49,893 nucleotides of DNA from UMGS172 sp045636945 (GCA_045636945.1 JAZTYO010000027.1:1-49893), one strand, 5' to 3'. Counted from the first letter of the stretch, positions 1-8,975 are shown. The notes: generated by a model not told the origin, from the sequence alone. Translations and numbers: made by a program.

Positions 1-197
1 AAGCTCAAAATTTCAAACTGTCCTGCCAAAACGTCCGTTTGACCGATATAATCAACCTCTGAGGCAGTCATTTCGGCGATTTCCCACTCCTGCACCTCGT
101 TATAGAGATGCCATTCATACTCCGATTCGTGCCGACTGTGCCGACGGAGGTAAAACGGTTATTGTTTCCGATTGAGAGGAAGGCTTTCAAGATTTTG
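1..197. other. left edge, no supported gene
   Basis: No convincing gene is seen. On the minus strand a reading frame is open from a TAA at 159-161 to the window edge, with an ATG at 69-71, but no ribosome site precedes that ATG and the encoded residues match no family I recognise. It could be the start of a gene running off the left edge, or chance. Confidence 0.25.
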
Positions 198-227
198 TCA
201 TTCTGAACGAAGTGAAGAATTTTTTTA
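198..227. repeat. short dispersed hairpin repeat
   Basis: ATTCT (200-204) and AGAAT (216-220) bracket a core reading GAACGAAGTGA, followed by a run of T. Read on the minus strand it resembles the TTCGCTTCGCTCAGAATGACA-type repeat common between genes in gut clostridia and other bacteria (recognition from memory). The hairpin plus T-run may also act as a weak terminator on the plus strand. Confidence 0.45.
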
Positions 228-252
228 ATAGACGAATCCAAGCAAATTGCAC

Positions 253-281
253 TTGCTTTTATACAATCCAAAATATATAAT
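253..281 (+). promoter_or_regulatory. sigma-A type promoter of the SGNH esterase gene
   Basis: TTGCTT at 253-258 and TATAAT at 276-281 are separated by 17 bases and lie about 30 bases before the start codon at 311. Confidence 0.5.
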
Positions 282-310
282 TGATTTAATAACTCAAAGG
301 CTGTGATAAA

Positions 311-1330
311 ATGAAACTTTCGTTTGAACAAATCAAAAATTTCTCAAAAGGTGCGGTGAGGGTTGAGAATTTCGGAGATTATGTAAACCTTTTCCGCTTT
401 ACCGAGGAACAAGAAGCTTTTTACAAAGGTTATAATGAGGATTTTTATAAAAAAAGCTTTGCCACAGCAGGTATTCGCCTATCGTTTGTGACCGACAGTG
501 AAATTTTAAACCTTAAAGGTGCTATTTCAAGCGTGTTTGCCTCGACAAGACGTTATTATTCCTTCGACGTTACGGTAAACGGCAGGTATATCGGCTCTAT
601 TGACAATTATGGCGATACCAAATTTGAGGGTAACTACTCAAAAATCGAACTGCCTTTGGATGATTTTGACCGAACTGTTGATTTAGGCAAAAGCAAAAAG
701 ACGGTTGAGGTTTATTTCCCATACACCGTGAGGGTCGACCTGAAAGAGGTTAATCTTTCGGACGGTGCTTTGGTTGAGCCAACACCTGAGCAAGACAAAA
801 TGCTGATGTTCGGCGACTCGATAACTCAAGGCTACGATTCGCTTCGCAATATTCACCACTACACCGCACAGTTGGGCGATGCTTTGGGAATGGAAATCAT
901 CAACAAGGGTATCGGCGGAGAGGTTTTTAAGCCTGAATTGGCAAGATGCCCCGAGCCTTATGACCCCAAAATCGTCACGGTTGCCTATGGCACCAATGAT
1001 TGGTCCAAGCGTACTTGTGAGGTGTTCACAAAAAATTGCCGTGAATTTTATAAAACGGTGAGTGAGTTGTACCCCAACGCCAAGATTTTCGGCATCACTC
1101 CCCCATGGAACAAGAATTTTGACAACACCACAAAGGAAATAACCTTCTGCAAGCTTGCCGAAGAAATTCAAAAACTTACAAGCGACCTTAAAAATGTTAC
1201 CATCATCCGCGGTGACAACCTTATTCCGCACGATGAAAAATATTTCGGCGACCTTTTCGTTCACCCCAACAACGACGGTTTTGGCTGCTATTTCAAAAAC
1301 CTTTATACTGAAATTAAAAAGTATATTTAA
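311..1330 (+). CDS. SGNH/GDSL-family hydrolase (probable carbohydrate esterase)
   Basis: A 339-aa protein without a signal peptide, so probably cytoplasmic. The first ~155 residues look like a beta-sandwich accessory domain; the rest is an SGNH hydrolase. The catalytic blocks are visible: GDS with nucleophile Ser170, Gly202 in GIGG, GTND with Asn229, and a late FVHPN with His318. The acidic partner is probably Asp314, one residue further from the histidine than usual. The family removes acyl groups (often acetyl) from sugars and other esters; the substrate here is unknown. The gene is monocistronic, with its own promoter and a terminator shared with the convergent arg operon. Spacing from AAAGG to the ATG is long (about 12). 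Confidence 0.75.
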   Translation: MKLSFEQIKNFSKGAVRVENFGDYVNLFRFTEEQEAFYKGYNEDFYKKSFATAGIRLSFVTDSEILNLKGAISSVFASTRRYYSFDVTVNGRYIGSIDNYGDTKFEGNYSKIELPLDDFDRTVDLGKSKKTVEVYFPYTVRVDLKEVNLSDGALVEPTPEQDKMLMFGDSITQGYDSLRNIHHYTAQLGDALGMEIINKGIGGEVFKPELARCPEPYDPKIVTVAYGTNDWSKRTCEVFTKNCREFYKTVSELYPNAKIFGITPPWNKNFDNTTKEITFCKLAEEIQKLTSDLKNVTIIRGDNLIPHDEKYFGDLFVHPNNDGFGCYFKNLYTEIKKYI

Positions 1331-1333
1331 CAT

Positions 1334-1375
1334 AAAAACCGCCGTGGAATCGACTTCCACGGCGGTTGATTTTTG
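1334..1375. terminator. bidirectional intrinsic terminator
   Basis: AACCGCCGTGGAA (1337-1349) pairs perfectly with TTCCACGGCGGTT (1355-1367) around a 5-base loop, with T-runs on both sides. It serves the convergent esterase gene and arg operon. Confidence 0.9.
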
Positions 1376-1382
1376 AGATATA

Positions 1383-2294
1383 TTACTTTTTGTCGCCCAT
1401 TGTAAGGACAAGAACAGCCTTTTGTGCGTGCAGACGGTTTTCGGCCTCGTCGAAAATCTCGTCGGCGTGCTTTTCAAAGGTTTCGGCAGTGATTTCCTCA
1501 CCGCGGTGTGCAGGCAGGCAGTGCATAACCATTGCATCCTTATGAGCCAAAGCCATAAACTCCTCGTTGACCTGATAAGACTTGAATATCTTTTCTCTCT
1601 CGGCCTTTTCATCCTCCTGACCCATCGAAGCCCAAACGTCGGTATAAACTGCGTCGGAATCCTTTACTGCGGCGGCAATATCGTCGGTGCAGGTGAATTT
1701 ACCGTTTTCGGATGCCCATTTGCATATGTCGGCATCGGGCTCATAGCCCTTAGGACAGGCAACTGCAACCTCCATACCGGTCTTGATACCGCCAACGATA
1801 AGCGAGTTTGCCATATTGTTGCCGTCACCGACAAAGGTCAATTTGAGACCCTTCAATTCGCCTTTATGCTCACGAATGGTCATAAGGTCAGCCAATACCT
1901 GACAGGGGTGGCAATAGTCGGTCAAGCCGTTGATTATGGGGATAGAGCCGTACTTTGCCAAATCCTCAACCTCTTGTTGGGCAAAGGTACGAATCATAAT
2001 ACCGTCAAGGTAACGGGAAAGAACACGCGCAGTATCCTCGATAGGCTCACCACGTCCAATCTGCAGGTCGCGTGAGCTCAAGAACATTGCTTGACCTCCA
2101 AGGTGGTACATACCTGTTTCAAACGAAACACGGGTACGGGTTGACGATTTCTGGAAAATCATACCCAAGGTCTTGCCTTTAAGATAACGGTGGTCAACAC
2201 CGTGCTTCTGGTCGTATTTCAACTGGTCGGCAAGGTTCAGAATCTCCTCAATCTCGGCGGGTGAAAGGTCACCCAATTTCAAAAGATGCTTCAT
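1383..2294 (-). CDS. argF: ornithine carbamoyltransferase
   Basis: Makes citrulline from ornithine and carbamoyl phosphate, step six of arginine synthesis, in the cytoplasm. At 303 aa it has the normal length. Family motifs visible are the carbamoyl-phosphate loop STRTR (residues ~54-58), the HPCQ motif and the ornithine/active-site HCLPA near residue 264. It is the last gene of the argCJBDF operon; its ATG overlaps the argD stop by four bases (ATGA), indicating translational coupling. A bidirectional terminator follows. It could be a catabolic ArcB, but the biosynthetic operon argues for ArgF. Confidence 0.95.
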   Translation of the reverse strand: MKHLLKLGDLSPAEIEEILNLADQLKYDQKHGVDHRYLKGKTLGMIFQKSSTRTRVSFETGMYHLGGQAMFLSSRDLQIGRGEPIEDTARVLSRYLDGIMIRTFAQQEVEDLAKYGSIPIINGLTDYCHPCQVLADLMTIREHKGELKGLKLTFVGDGNNMANSLIVGGIKTGMEVAVACPKGYEPDADICKWASENGKFTCTDDIAAAVKDSDAVYTDVWASMGQEDEKAEREKIFKSYQVNEEFMALAHKDAMVMHCLPAHRGEEITAETFEKHADEIFDEAENRLHAQKAVLVLTMGDKK

Positions 2295-3451
2295 TTCTCA
2301 ATAATCTCCTTTAAAATTTCTAACGCTATATCCAACTGCTCGTAGGTTATGTTCAATGGTGGCAACATACGCAATTTTGTCTTTGCGGTTAGTATCAAGA
2401 CGCCTTTTTCAAGGCAGGCAACTGCCAACTCCTTGGCAGGCTTTTCGGTTTCAATACCAATCATAAGTCCAAGACCTGAAACCGATTTAACACCCTCGAT
2501 TTTAAGCAATTTATCCTTTATATATTCAGCCTTTTTGGTAACACTTTTAAGCAACTCATCGTTGATCCTCTCAACTATCGAAACAGCACCTGCACAAACG
2601 ACAGGGTTTCCGCCAAAGGTTGAACCGTGGTCGCCGGCACCAAGAGTAAACTCAACCCTCTCACCCAACAAGCAAGCACCAATAGGCAGTCCTCCGCCCA
2701 AGCCCTTTGCGGTCGAAATAATATCGGGCTTTAAGCCGAAATGCTCCGAGGCAAAGTACTTACCCGTTCTGCCGTTACCGGTCTGCACCTCGTCGGCAAT
2801 AATAAGGAAGCCGTATTTTTTGGAAAGAGCCTTGATGCAATCAACAAAGTCGCGGTCAAGCGCATTGACTCCACCCTCACCCTGAACAAGCTCGATCATA
2901 ACTGCGGCGGTGTCGTCACCCACCATCGACTCCAACTGCTCGCAGTTGTTGGCCTCACAGAATTGGAATCCCTCGGTAAAGGGACCGAAATCCTTATGGA
3001 AAACGTCCTGACCCGTTGCAGAAAGGGTTGTAACCGTTCTGCCATGAAAGGAGTTTGCAAGGGTGATAATCTTGCCCTGTTTTCCATCGCGGTTATCGGA
3101 ATAATATTTTCTTGCGGTCTTTATAGCACACTCGTTAGCCTCGGCACCGGAATTGCCGAAGAACACCTTTTTCATACCCGATTTCTGGCAAAGCAGTTCT
3201 GCCAATTTTGCACAAGGCTCGGTGTAATAAAGGTTCGAGGTGTGCTGAATAAGTCCAAGCTGAGCAATAACGGCATTGTTCCACTCATCGTCCGCAGCAC
3301 CAAAGGTGTTGACAGCAATACCGCTACCCAAATCTATGTACTTTTTACCGTTTGCGTCATACAGTTCGGCGCCCTTGCCCGAAACCAACTCAACGTCGAA
3401 TCGGCCGTAGGTGTTGGCGACAAACTGTTTATCTTTTTCTTTAAAGCTCAT
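2291..3451 (-). CDS. argD: acetylornithine aminotransferase
   Basis: PLP-dependent class III aminotransferase converting N-acetylglutamate semialdehyde to N-acetylornithine with glutamate. Motifs include NSGAEANE (cofactor phosphate binding), the DEVQTG aspartate and the STAKGLGGG lysine that forms the Schiff base. An in-frame ATG exists at 3487, but it would overlap argB and adds residues unlike the family. The ATG at 3451, beginning MSFKEKDK, fits ArgD N-termini and lies four bases after the argB stop. The resulting 386 aa is normal. Fourth gene of argCJBDF. Confidence 0.94.
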   Translation of the reverse strand: MSFKEKDKQFVANTYGRFDVELVSGKGAELYDANGKKYIDLGSGIAVNTFGAADDEWNNAVIAQLGLIQHTSNLYYTEPCAKLAELLCQKSGMKKVFFGNSGAEANECAIKTARKYYSDNRDGKQGKIITLANSFHGRTVTTLSATGQDVFHKDFGPFTEGFQFCEANNCEQLESMVGDDTAAVMIELVQGEGGVNALDRDFVDCIKALSKKYGFLIIADEVQTGNGRTGKYFASEHFGLKPDIISTAKGLGGGLPIGACLLGERVEFTLGAGDHGSTFGGNPVVCAGAVSIVERINDELLKSVTKKAEYIKDKLLKIEGVKSVSGLGLMIGIETEKPAKELAVACLEKGVLILTAKTKLRMLPPLNITYEQLDIALEILKEIIEK

Positions 3452-3455
3452 TTTA

Positions 3456-4310
3456 TCAACCCACAAACATAGTGCCGATACCTTCATCGGTCAGAGTTTC
3501 AATAAGAATTGCGTGAGGAATGCGTCCGTCGATGATAAATACCTTCTGAACACCCTGACGGATAGCCTCAATACAGCATTCAACCTTGGGAATCATACCT
3601 CCCTGAATAACGCCGTTCTTGATAAGCAGGGTGGCCTCGCTGACGTTGATTTTCTTGATAAGCGAATCGGGGTCGTCCTTATCGCGCATCAAACCTGAAA
3701 TATCGGTCATAGAAATGAAGCTTTCGGCCTTTAATTCGCCCGCAATTCTTGCGGCGGCAGTATCGGCATTGATGTTGTAAACGTTGCCCTCATTATCGCA
3801 ACCAACGGTTGAAATTACGGGGATATAGCCCTTGTCCAAAAGGTCGAGAATAGGGGTGGTATCAACCGATGTAATTTCACCGACGTAGCCGTGAACATCG
3901 TCCAACTTTTCGGCAGTAATCATCTGTCCGTCAAGACCGCAAAGTCCGACAGCCTTACCGCCAACGGTACCGAGAAGATTTACAAGGTCCTTATTGGTCT
4001 TACCTGCAAGCACCATCTGAACGACCTCAACGGTTTCGGCATCGGTAACACGGAGTCCATCAACGAAAACCGACTCCTTACCGATTTTCTTGAGCATTCC
4101 AGAAATTTCAGGACCACCACCGTGTACCAAAACAACCTTTACACCGATAAGCGACATCAGAACAATATCGTGCATAACGGCCGATTTGAGTTCGTCGTTT
4201 ATCATAGCATTACCGCCATATTTTATAACGACGATTTTGCCCGAATATTTTTGAATATAAGGCAGAGCCTCGGTCAAAACTAAAGCTCTTTGTGCGTTAT
4301 TTATTTCCAT
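3456..4310 (-). CDS. argB: acetylglutamate kinase
   Basis: Phosphorylates N-acetylglutamate, normally the arginine-feedback-controlled step when the cycle uses ArgJ. Amino-acid kinase fold with KYGGNAM near the N-terminus (phosphate-binding Lys), VHGGGPEI (substrate loop) and an ITD-type C-terminal half. I chose the ATG at 4310 (MEINNAQRALVL...), which has AGGTGAAGG just upstream, over the ATG at 4346 inside the end of argJ. The length is then 284 aa. Third gene of the operon, about 19 bases after argJ. Confidence 0.95.
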   Translation of the reverse strand: MEINNAQRALVLTEALPYIQKYSGKIVVIKYGGNAMINDELKSAVMHDIVLMSLIGVKVVLVHGGGPEISGMLKKIGKESVFVDGLRVTDAETVEVVQMVLAGKTNKDLVNLLGTVGGKAVGLCGLDGQMITAEKLDDVHGYVGEITSVDTTPILDLLDKGYIPVISTVGCDNEGNVYNINADTAAARIAGELKAESFISMTDISGLMRDKDDPDSLIKKINVSEATLLIKNGVIQGGMIPKVECCIEAIRQGVQKVFIIDGRIPHAILIETLTDEGIGTMFVG

Positions 4311-4329
4311 ATCCTTCACCTTTACCTTA

Positions 4330-5547
4330 TCAGGTTCTGTAATCACCGTTGATTTTAACGTAATCGTAGGTCAAATCGCAACCCCAGGCAGTAGCCTCTT
4401 TGTCACCCGAATCAAGGGTAATGAGAATCTGAATCTCTTCCTGCAAGAGAATCTCTTTTGCGATTTCCTCACTGAAATCAACACCCGCACCGTTGCGGCA
4501 AACCTCGATAGTACCTGCGCTTGACTTGAAGCTCACGCCAACCTTATTTACATCAAGGTCGGCACCACTGTAACCGATTGCACAAAGCACACGACCCCAG
4601 TTGGCATCCGCACCGAAGATTGCTGCCTTAAGCAACGAAGAGCAAGCAACCGATTTAGCGACAACCTTTGCAACCTCCTTTGTTGCAGCACCGCTTACGT
4701 TGACCTCCATAAGTTTTGTAGCACCCTCACCGTCGCGGGCAATCATTCTGCAAAGGTATGAGGTTACGGCAAACAAGGCTTCCTTGAATGCCTTGTATCC
4801 CTCGCTGTCAACACTGTCGATAACCTCATTCCCTGCCATACCGTTAGCAAGCACACAGCACATATCGTTGGTCGAGGTGTCACCGTCAACGCTGACCATA
4901 TTGAATGAATCCTCCACGTCGGCACTCAAAGCCTTCTGCAGAATTTCTGGCTTTATATTGACGTCAGAGGTGATGAAAACAAGCATAGTAGCCATATTGG
5001 GGTGAATCATACCCGAGCCCTTGGCAATACCGCCGATTGTACACTCTTTACCACCTACATTAAACTTGAAAGCGATTTCCTTAACGCGTGTATCGGTGGT
5101 CATAATGCCCTCAGCGGCACGAAGACTACCGTCCTCGGTAAGGTCGTTAACAAGTGCCTCCATACCGTTGGCAATAGGCTTGATATCCAAAGGCTGACCG
5201 ATAACACCGGTTGATGCTACGATAACGTCGGTAGCATCTATACCCGTAAACTGCTCAGTCAAACTGCACATTGCCTCGGCAATCTCGATGCCGTTGGCAT
5301 TGCAGGTGTTGGCATTACCGCTGTTGCAGATAACTGCTTGAGCGTAACCGTCGGCAATATTCTCCTTGGTTACGGTAATGGGTGCACCCTTTACAAGGTT
5401 GGTTGTATAGGTTGCGGCAGCCGAAGCCTTGACCTCACTCACGATAAGAGCCAAATCCCTCTTAGACTTGTTCTTTCTAATTCCGCAATGAATACCTGCG
5501 GCTTTAAAACCCTTTGCGGCACAAATTCCGCCGTTTGTTTTTATCAT
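4330..5547 (-). CDS. argJ: glutamate N-acetyltransferase / amino-acid acetyltransferase
   Basis: Moves the acetyl group from N-acetylornithine to glutamate, recycling it; some members also use acetyl-CoA. The precursor self-cleaves before the Thr of the MATML motif, visible here in KGSGMIHPNMATML, to give alpha and beta chains. The ATG at 5547 (MIKTNGGICAAKGF) has GAGGG upstream and matches the family; the longer frame to 5592 would run into argC. The length is 405 aa. Because no separate argA or argE is in the window, ArgJ probably supplies both acetyl steps (inference). Confidence 0.95.
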   Translation of the reverse strand: MIKTNGGICAAKGFKAAGIHCGIRKNKSKRDLALIVSEVKASAAATYTTNLVKGAPITVTKENIADGYAQAVICNSGNANTCNANGIEIAEAMCSLTEQFTGIDATDVIVASTGVIGQPLDIKPIANGMEALVNDLTEDGSLRAAEGIMTTDTRVKEIAFKFNVGGKECTIGGIAKGSGMIHPNMATMLVFITSDVNIKPEILQKALSADVEDSFNMVSVDGDTSTNDMCCVLANGMAGNEVIDSVDSEGYKAFKEALFAVTSYLCRMIARDGEGATKLMEVNVSGAATKEVAKVVAKSVACSSLLKAAIFGADANWGRVLCAIGYSGADLDVNKVGVSFKSSAGTIEVCRNGAGVDFSEEIAKEILLQEEIQILITLDSGDKEATAWGCDLTYDYVKINGDYRT

Positions 5548-5563
5548 ATCTTCATCCCTCTTA

Positions 5564-6493
5564 TTACAGGTCGAGGCCCTCTGCCTCATCAAATCCCAAC
5601 ATTATATTCATACACTGGACTGCAGCACCCGAAGCACCCTTACCCAGATTATCAAATCTTGCCGAAACGGTAAAGCGTTCCTCATTGCCCATGACAAAAA
5701 TCTGCATCTTGTCCTTGCCCGAAAGATTGTTCGAGCCGAGCATTGAGCTACCCTCACCGTTCAAATCCGAAATATCGATAAACTTCTTGCCCGAATATTT
5801 ATCGGTGTATGCTTTCTTGACAGCCTCGATCCCACCATTTACCCCAGAACCAAAGAAAGGCACCGTTACAAGCATACCGCTGTAATAGTCGTCAACTATG
5901 GGTGAGAAAACAGGCTTATTATCAAGCTTGGAAATTGCAGCCATTTCAGGCAGATGCTTATGTGACTGACCAAGAGCATAAATTCTTGCGCTGTAAAGCT
6001 CATCGCCCTTGTCACCCTCATATTCGGCAATCATCTTTTTACCGCCACCCGAGTAACCGGTCAAAGAAAAGCAGGTTACAAGTGCATCGTGCGGTACAAC
6101 ACCTGCCTCGGTCAAAGGAGCAATCAAAGCATTGAATCCGCTTGCGTGGCAACCGGGAACGGCAACACGCTTTGCGGTGGGCAATTTTTTGGCCAAATCG
6201 TCATACAACTCGGGGAAACCGTAAACCCAATCAGGATTGGTACGGTGTGCCGTTGAGGTATCGATTATTCTGACGTTTTCATTTTCAACCATCGAAACAG
6301 CCTCAATAGCGGCCCCATCGGGCAGGCAAAGAAAAGCAACGTCACAAGCGTTGAGATACTTCTTTCGTTCTTGGGGATCCTTTCGCAGTTTCTCGGGAAT
6401 GAGCATAAGCTCAATATCCTTTCTGCCACTCAAACGGTCAATGATTCTAAGACCGGTTGTACCCTCTCTGCCGTCAATAAAAACCTTATACAT
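5564..6493 (-). CDS. argC: N-acetyl-gamma-glutamyl-phosphate reductase (short type)
   Basis: NADPH-dependent reduction of N-acetylglutamyl phosphate to the semialdehyde. The GREGTTGLRI nucleotide-binding start and the catalytic cysteine in VPGCHASGF are clear. At 309 aa from the ATG at 6493 (GGAGGT six bases before it) it belongs to the shorter ArgC type rather than the ~345-aa type. First gene of the five-gene argCJBDF operon; argJ starts 16 bases after its stop. Transcription probably begins about 40 bases upstream, at a promoter that overlaps an ARG-box-like sequence. Confidence 0.94.
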   Translation of the reverse strand: MYKVFIDGREGTTGLRIIDRLSGRKDIELMLIPEKLRKDPQERKKYLNACDVAFLCLPDGAAIEAVSMVENENVRIIDTSTAHRTNPDWVYGFPELYDDLAKKLPTAKRVAVPGCHASGFNALIAPLTEAGVVPHDALVTCFSLTGYSGGGKKMIAEYEGDKGDELYSARIYALGQSHKHLPEMAAISKLDNKPVFSPIVDDYYSGMLVTVPFFGSGVNGGIEAVKKAYTDKYSGKKFIDISDLNGEGSSMLGSNNLSGKDKMQIFVMGNEERFTVSARFDNLGKGASGAAVQCMNIMLGFDEAEGLDL

Positions 6494-6540
6494 ATCGGTA
6501 CCTCCGCGCATAAAAACTCTTTGGCATTTTACTTTTTATA

Positions 6541-6570
6541 ATTATACACGAAAAGTGAATAAAATCAAGT
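6541..6570 (-). promoter_or_regulatory. arg operon promoter with possible ARG box
   Basis: On the minus strand TTGATT (6563-6568) and TATAAT (6541-6546) are 16 bases apart. On the plus strand the same bases read AGTGAATAAAATCAAG, close to the Bacillus ARG-box half-site pattern (ATGAATAAAAAT...CAA, from memory). ArgR binding here would block the promoter when arginine is plentiful (inference). Confidence 0.5.
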
Positions 6571-6690
6571 CTTTTTTTCAAATTTATATATTATGCCAAA
6601 ATCGTATAATTTTCGATTTAATATATGTAAAAAAACAACAAAAAGCCTTGGTTTTGCCCTGCTTTATATCGAAACAGCTATAACTTAGCC

Positions 6691-6727
6691 ATGTATAAAA
6701 TATGTATTTGTACGCATATTTATACAT
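6691..6727. promoter_or_regulatory. AT-rich inverted repeat in the argC / DUF975 divergent region
   Basis: ATGTATAAAATATG (6691-6704) and CATATTTATACAT (6715-6727) form a near-perfect inverted repeat. More TGTA/TACA-rich sequence follows to 6840. The ~400-base gap between the divergent genes holds no ORF, so this is a candidate regulator site, possibly a second ArgR site. Confidence 0.35.
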
Positions 6728-6822
6728 TTTTATGTATATTATTCGGTTGCTTTATCTTCGAAAAAGTAAATATTTCTTTGGCTTTTTCGATGTAAATAAT
6801 ATGTAAATATTGGTTTCGGTTG

Positions 6823-6851
6823 TTTACTTTTGTATACATCGGTGGTATAAT
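6823..6851 (+). promoter_or_regulatory. promoter of the DUF975 gene
   Basis: TTTACT (6823-6828) and TATAAT (6846-6851) have 17-base spacing and lie about 55 bases before the start codon. Confidence 0.5.
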
Positions 6852-6907
6852 GCTTATAACACCTTAACTCGTGTTAAAACTTTAAAGTGCCTTTTTGGAG
6901 GTAAACC

Positions 6908-7795
6908 ATGCAACCGATGTATCCCGTACAACCTATGCGTCCCGTCGAACCGCCACAGCCCACCTTTTCGGAAATGAAAAAGGCGGCAAAAGGCTCGCTG
7001 AAACACCGTTGGACCGAGGCTATTTCCGTTTCACTTGTGATTTTAGCAACTGCTTTGCTCAATATGGTAATGCAGGCTGCTTTGCAGACAATCTTCAAGG
7101 TCGATACCGTTTGGTCGCCTATGTCACCGACCAACGTTCCTCTGCACAGCGTTATCGCAAGTATCGGAATCACACTTTTTTCGGCCGTTTTCACACTTAT
7201 CGTTATGCTTCCGCTTTTGTTCGGAGTATTGCGTTGGTTCTGGCTTGTAACAGGAGGAAGTGACCCCAACGTCGGCGAAATATTTTACTATTTTTCCTCG
7301 GCACGTTTGTTCTTTAAAGCTCTTGGTATTTCGGTTTCACTCTTCTGGAGGCTCATCCTTGGAGCTGTTTTGAGCTTCTTGCCTTATGCACTCATATCGG
7401 TTTTGACCAATACCGAGTTCTATAATTTTATAGGCATCAGTATGCCGACCTACATGTCAAGCCTTTATTCACTCGGCACAATACTCAAAATGCTAGGCTT
7501 CTTCCTTTTGTTGCTATGGATTAGCGGATATGCTATGTTCTACGTTGCAATGTTCTCTGAGCCAGAGCTTTCAAACCGTCAGACAATAAAGCTTACCGTA
7601 GTCCTTTCAAGACGTAACCGTATGCGATTTGTCGGGTTCTTCTTCTCGTTCTTCGGTTGGATAGTGACGTGGGTTTTGATGATTCCGCTTCTCTACTTTT
7701 TGCCGTTCTTTATGTCGTCGCTTTGCATCTTGGGGCGCGAGGTATACCGTTCGGCACAGCGCAACTCCTTTGATGCAACATCTTTTGACCGCTAA
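6908..7795 (+). CDS. DUF975-family integral membrane protein
   Basis: A 295-aa protein with a proline-rich N-terminal tail (repeated QPM/RPV/PPQP), then about five to six hydrophobic segments (roughly residues 40-60, 75-110, 125-160, 175-215 and 235-265). The opening segment, with an FSEMKKAAKGSL-like start before the first membrane span, resembles DUF975 proteins of Firmicutes, whose function is unknown. TGGAGG precedes the ATG by six bases. It stands alone with its own promoter; the next gene has a separate one. Confidence 0.65.
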   Translation: MQPMYPVQPMRPVEPPQPTFSEMKKAAKGSLKHRWTEAISVSLVILATALLNMVMQAALQTIFKVDTVWSPMSPTNVPLHSVIASIGITLFSAVFTLIVMLPLLFGVLRWFWLVTGGSDPNVGEIFYYFSSARLFFKALGISVSLFWRLILGAVLSFLPYALISVLTNTEFYNFIGISMPTYMSSLYSLGTILKMLGFFLLLLWISGYAMFYVAMFSEPELSNRQTIKLTVVLSRRNRMRFVGFFFSFFGWIVTWVLMIPLLYFLPFFMSSLCILGREVYRSAQRNSFDATSFDR

Positions 7796-7870
7796 TTTAC
7801 CCGAAAATACCTTTCGTTGATTATATTTGCAATGTTTTTGTTTGTAAATCAACGCAAGATTGCTGTTTTA

Positions 7871-7910
7871 CCCCAAAAAGTATTGACTTTTGGGGGCGTT
7901 GTGGTACAAT
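7871..7910 (+). promoter_or_regulatory. KDG kinase promoter with overlapping palindrome
   Basis: TTGACT (7883-7888) and TACAAT (7905-7910) are 16 bases apart. CCCCAAAA (7871-7878) and TTTTGGGG (7888-7895) form a perfect inverted repeat that surrounds the -35 box, a good position for a repressor site. A weaker 8-bp inverted repeat (7815-7822 / 7847-7854) lies upstream. Confidence 0.6.
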
Positions 7911-7952
7911 GTAGTCGTAAAAAATGCTTTCCTTTGAAAGGGGAATTTTATT

Positions 7953-8975
7953 ATGAAAAAGATCGTTACATTCGGTGAAGTAATGCTTAGACTTGCACCT
8001 GAAGGTTATCTCCGTTTTGTTCAGGCCGATGCCTTTGGTGCAACCTTTGGCGGCGGTGAGGCCAACGTTGCCGTATCGCTTTGTAACTTCGGTTATGATG
8101 CCGCTTTTGTTACCAAACTTCCCAAACACGAGATTGGTCAGATGGCCGTCAACTCGTTGCGCAAGTTCGGTGTTGATACCTCCAAGATTACCCGCGGTGG
8201 TGAAAGAGTTGGCATCTACTTCCTTGAAAAGGGTGCTTCTCAGCGTCCCTCCAAAGTAGTATACGACCGTGCATATTCGGCAATAGCTCAGGCTACCGTT
8301 GAGGATTTTGATTGGAACACTATTTTCGAGGGTGTTGAGTGGTTTCACTTTACCGGTATCACTCCTGCATTGGGCGACAACGTTGCAGCAATCTGCCTCG
8401 AGGCTTGTAAGGCTGCTAAAGCACGCAACATCAAGGTTTCCTGCGACCTTAACTACCGCAAGAAGCTCTGGACACGTGAAAAGGCAGGTCAGGTTATGGC
8501 CGAGCTTATGCCTTACGTTGACGTTTGTATCGCCAACGAGGAGGATGCCTCTGACGTATTCGGTATCAAGGCTGCAGACACCGATGTTACCAGCGGTAAG
8601 GTTAATCACGACGGTTACAAAGACGTTGCAAAGCAGCTTAAGGACCGTTTTGGCTTCGAGTACGTTGCAATAACTCTCAGAAGCTCCATTTCGGCTAATG
8701 ATAACGACTGGGCAGCAATGCTTTATGACGGAAACGAGTGCTATTTCAGCCGTCAGTATCGTATGCATATTGTTGACCGTGTAGGCGGTGGTGACAGCTT
8801 CGGCGCAGGTCTTATCTACTCAATGCTTGAGGGTAAATCTGCACAAGATACAATAGAGTTTGCTGTTGCCGCAAGCTGTTTGAAGCACTCGATTGAGGGC
8901 GACTATAATATGATGAGCGTTGCCGAGGTTGAGAGCCTCGCCGGCGGTAACGCCAGCGGACGCGTCCAGAGATAA
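7953..8975 (+). CDS. kdgK: PfkB-family sugar kinase, probable 2-dehydro-3-deoxygluconokinase
   Basis: Phosphorylates 2-keto-3-deoxygluconate to KDPG in uronate/pectin breakdown; the KDPG aldolase that would use the product lies at 12176. At 340 aa it shows the PfkB N-terminal glycine-rich motif (FGGGEANVA, residues ~30-38), CDLNYRKKLW as in KDG kinases, and the C-terminal GGGDSFGAG anion hole (278-286) with catalytic base Asp281. AAAGGGG precedes the ATG. The specificity call rests on similarity to KDG kinases; a general fructo/ribokinase is less likely. A terminator follows. Confidence 0.8.
   Translation: MKKIVTFGEVMLRLAPEGYLRFVQADAFGATFGGGEANVAVSLCNFGYDAAFVTKLPKHEIGQMAVNSLRKFGVDTSKITRGGERVGIYFLEKGASQRPSKVVYDRAYSAIAQATVEDFDWNTIFEGVEWFHFTGITPALGDNVAAICLEACKAAKARNIKVSCDLNYRKKLWTREKAGQVMAELMPYVDVCIANEEDASDVFGIKAADTDVTSGKVNHDGYKDVAKQLKDRFGFEYVAITLRSSISANDNDWAAMLYDGNECYFSRQYRMHIVDRVGGGDSFGAGLIYSMLEGKSAQDTIEFAVAASCLKHSIEGDYNMMSVAEVESLAGGNASGRVQR

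Noticed and set aside
683..1612. 309-aa minus-strand ORF opposite the SGNH esterase and argF region
   Set aside because: Runs across the shared terminator and opposite genes with clear motifs; composition is that of antisense frame.
2741..3472. 243-aa plus-strand ORF opposite argD
   Set aside because: Antisense shadow of a confident aminotransferase gene, no ribosome site.
7607..8768. Long minus-strand ORFs opposite the DUF975 and KDG kinase genes
   Set aside because: Shadows of real plus-strand genes with motifs, promoters and ribosome sites.
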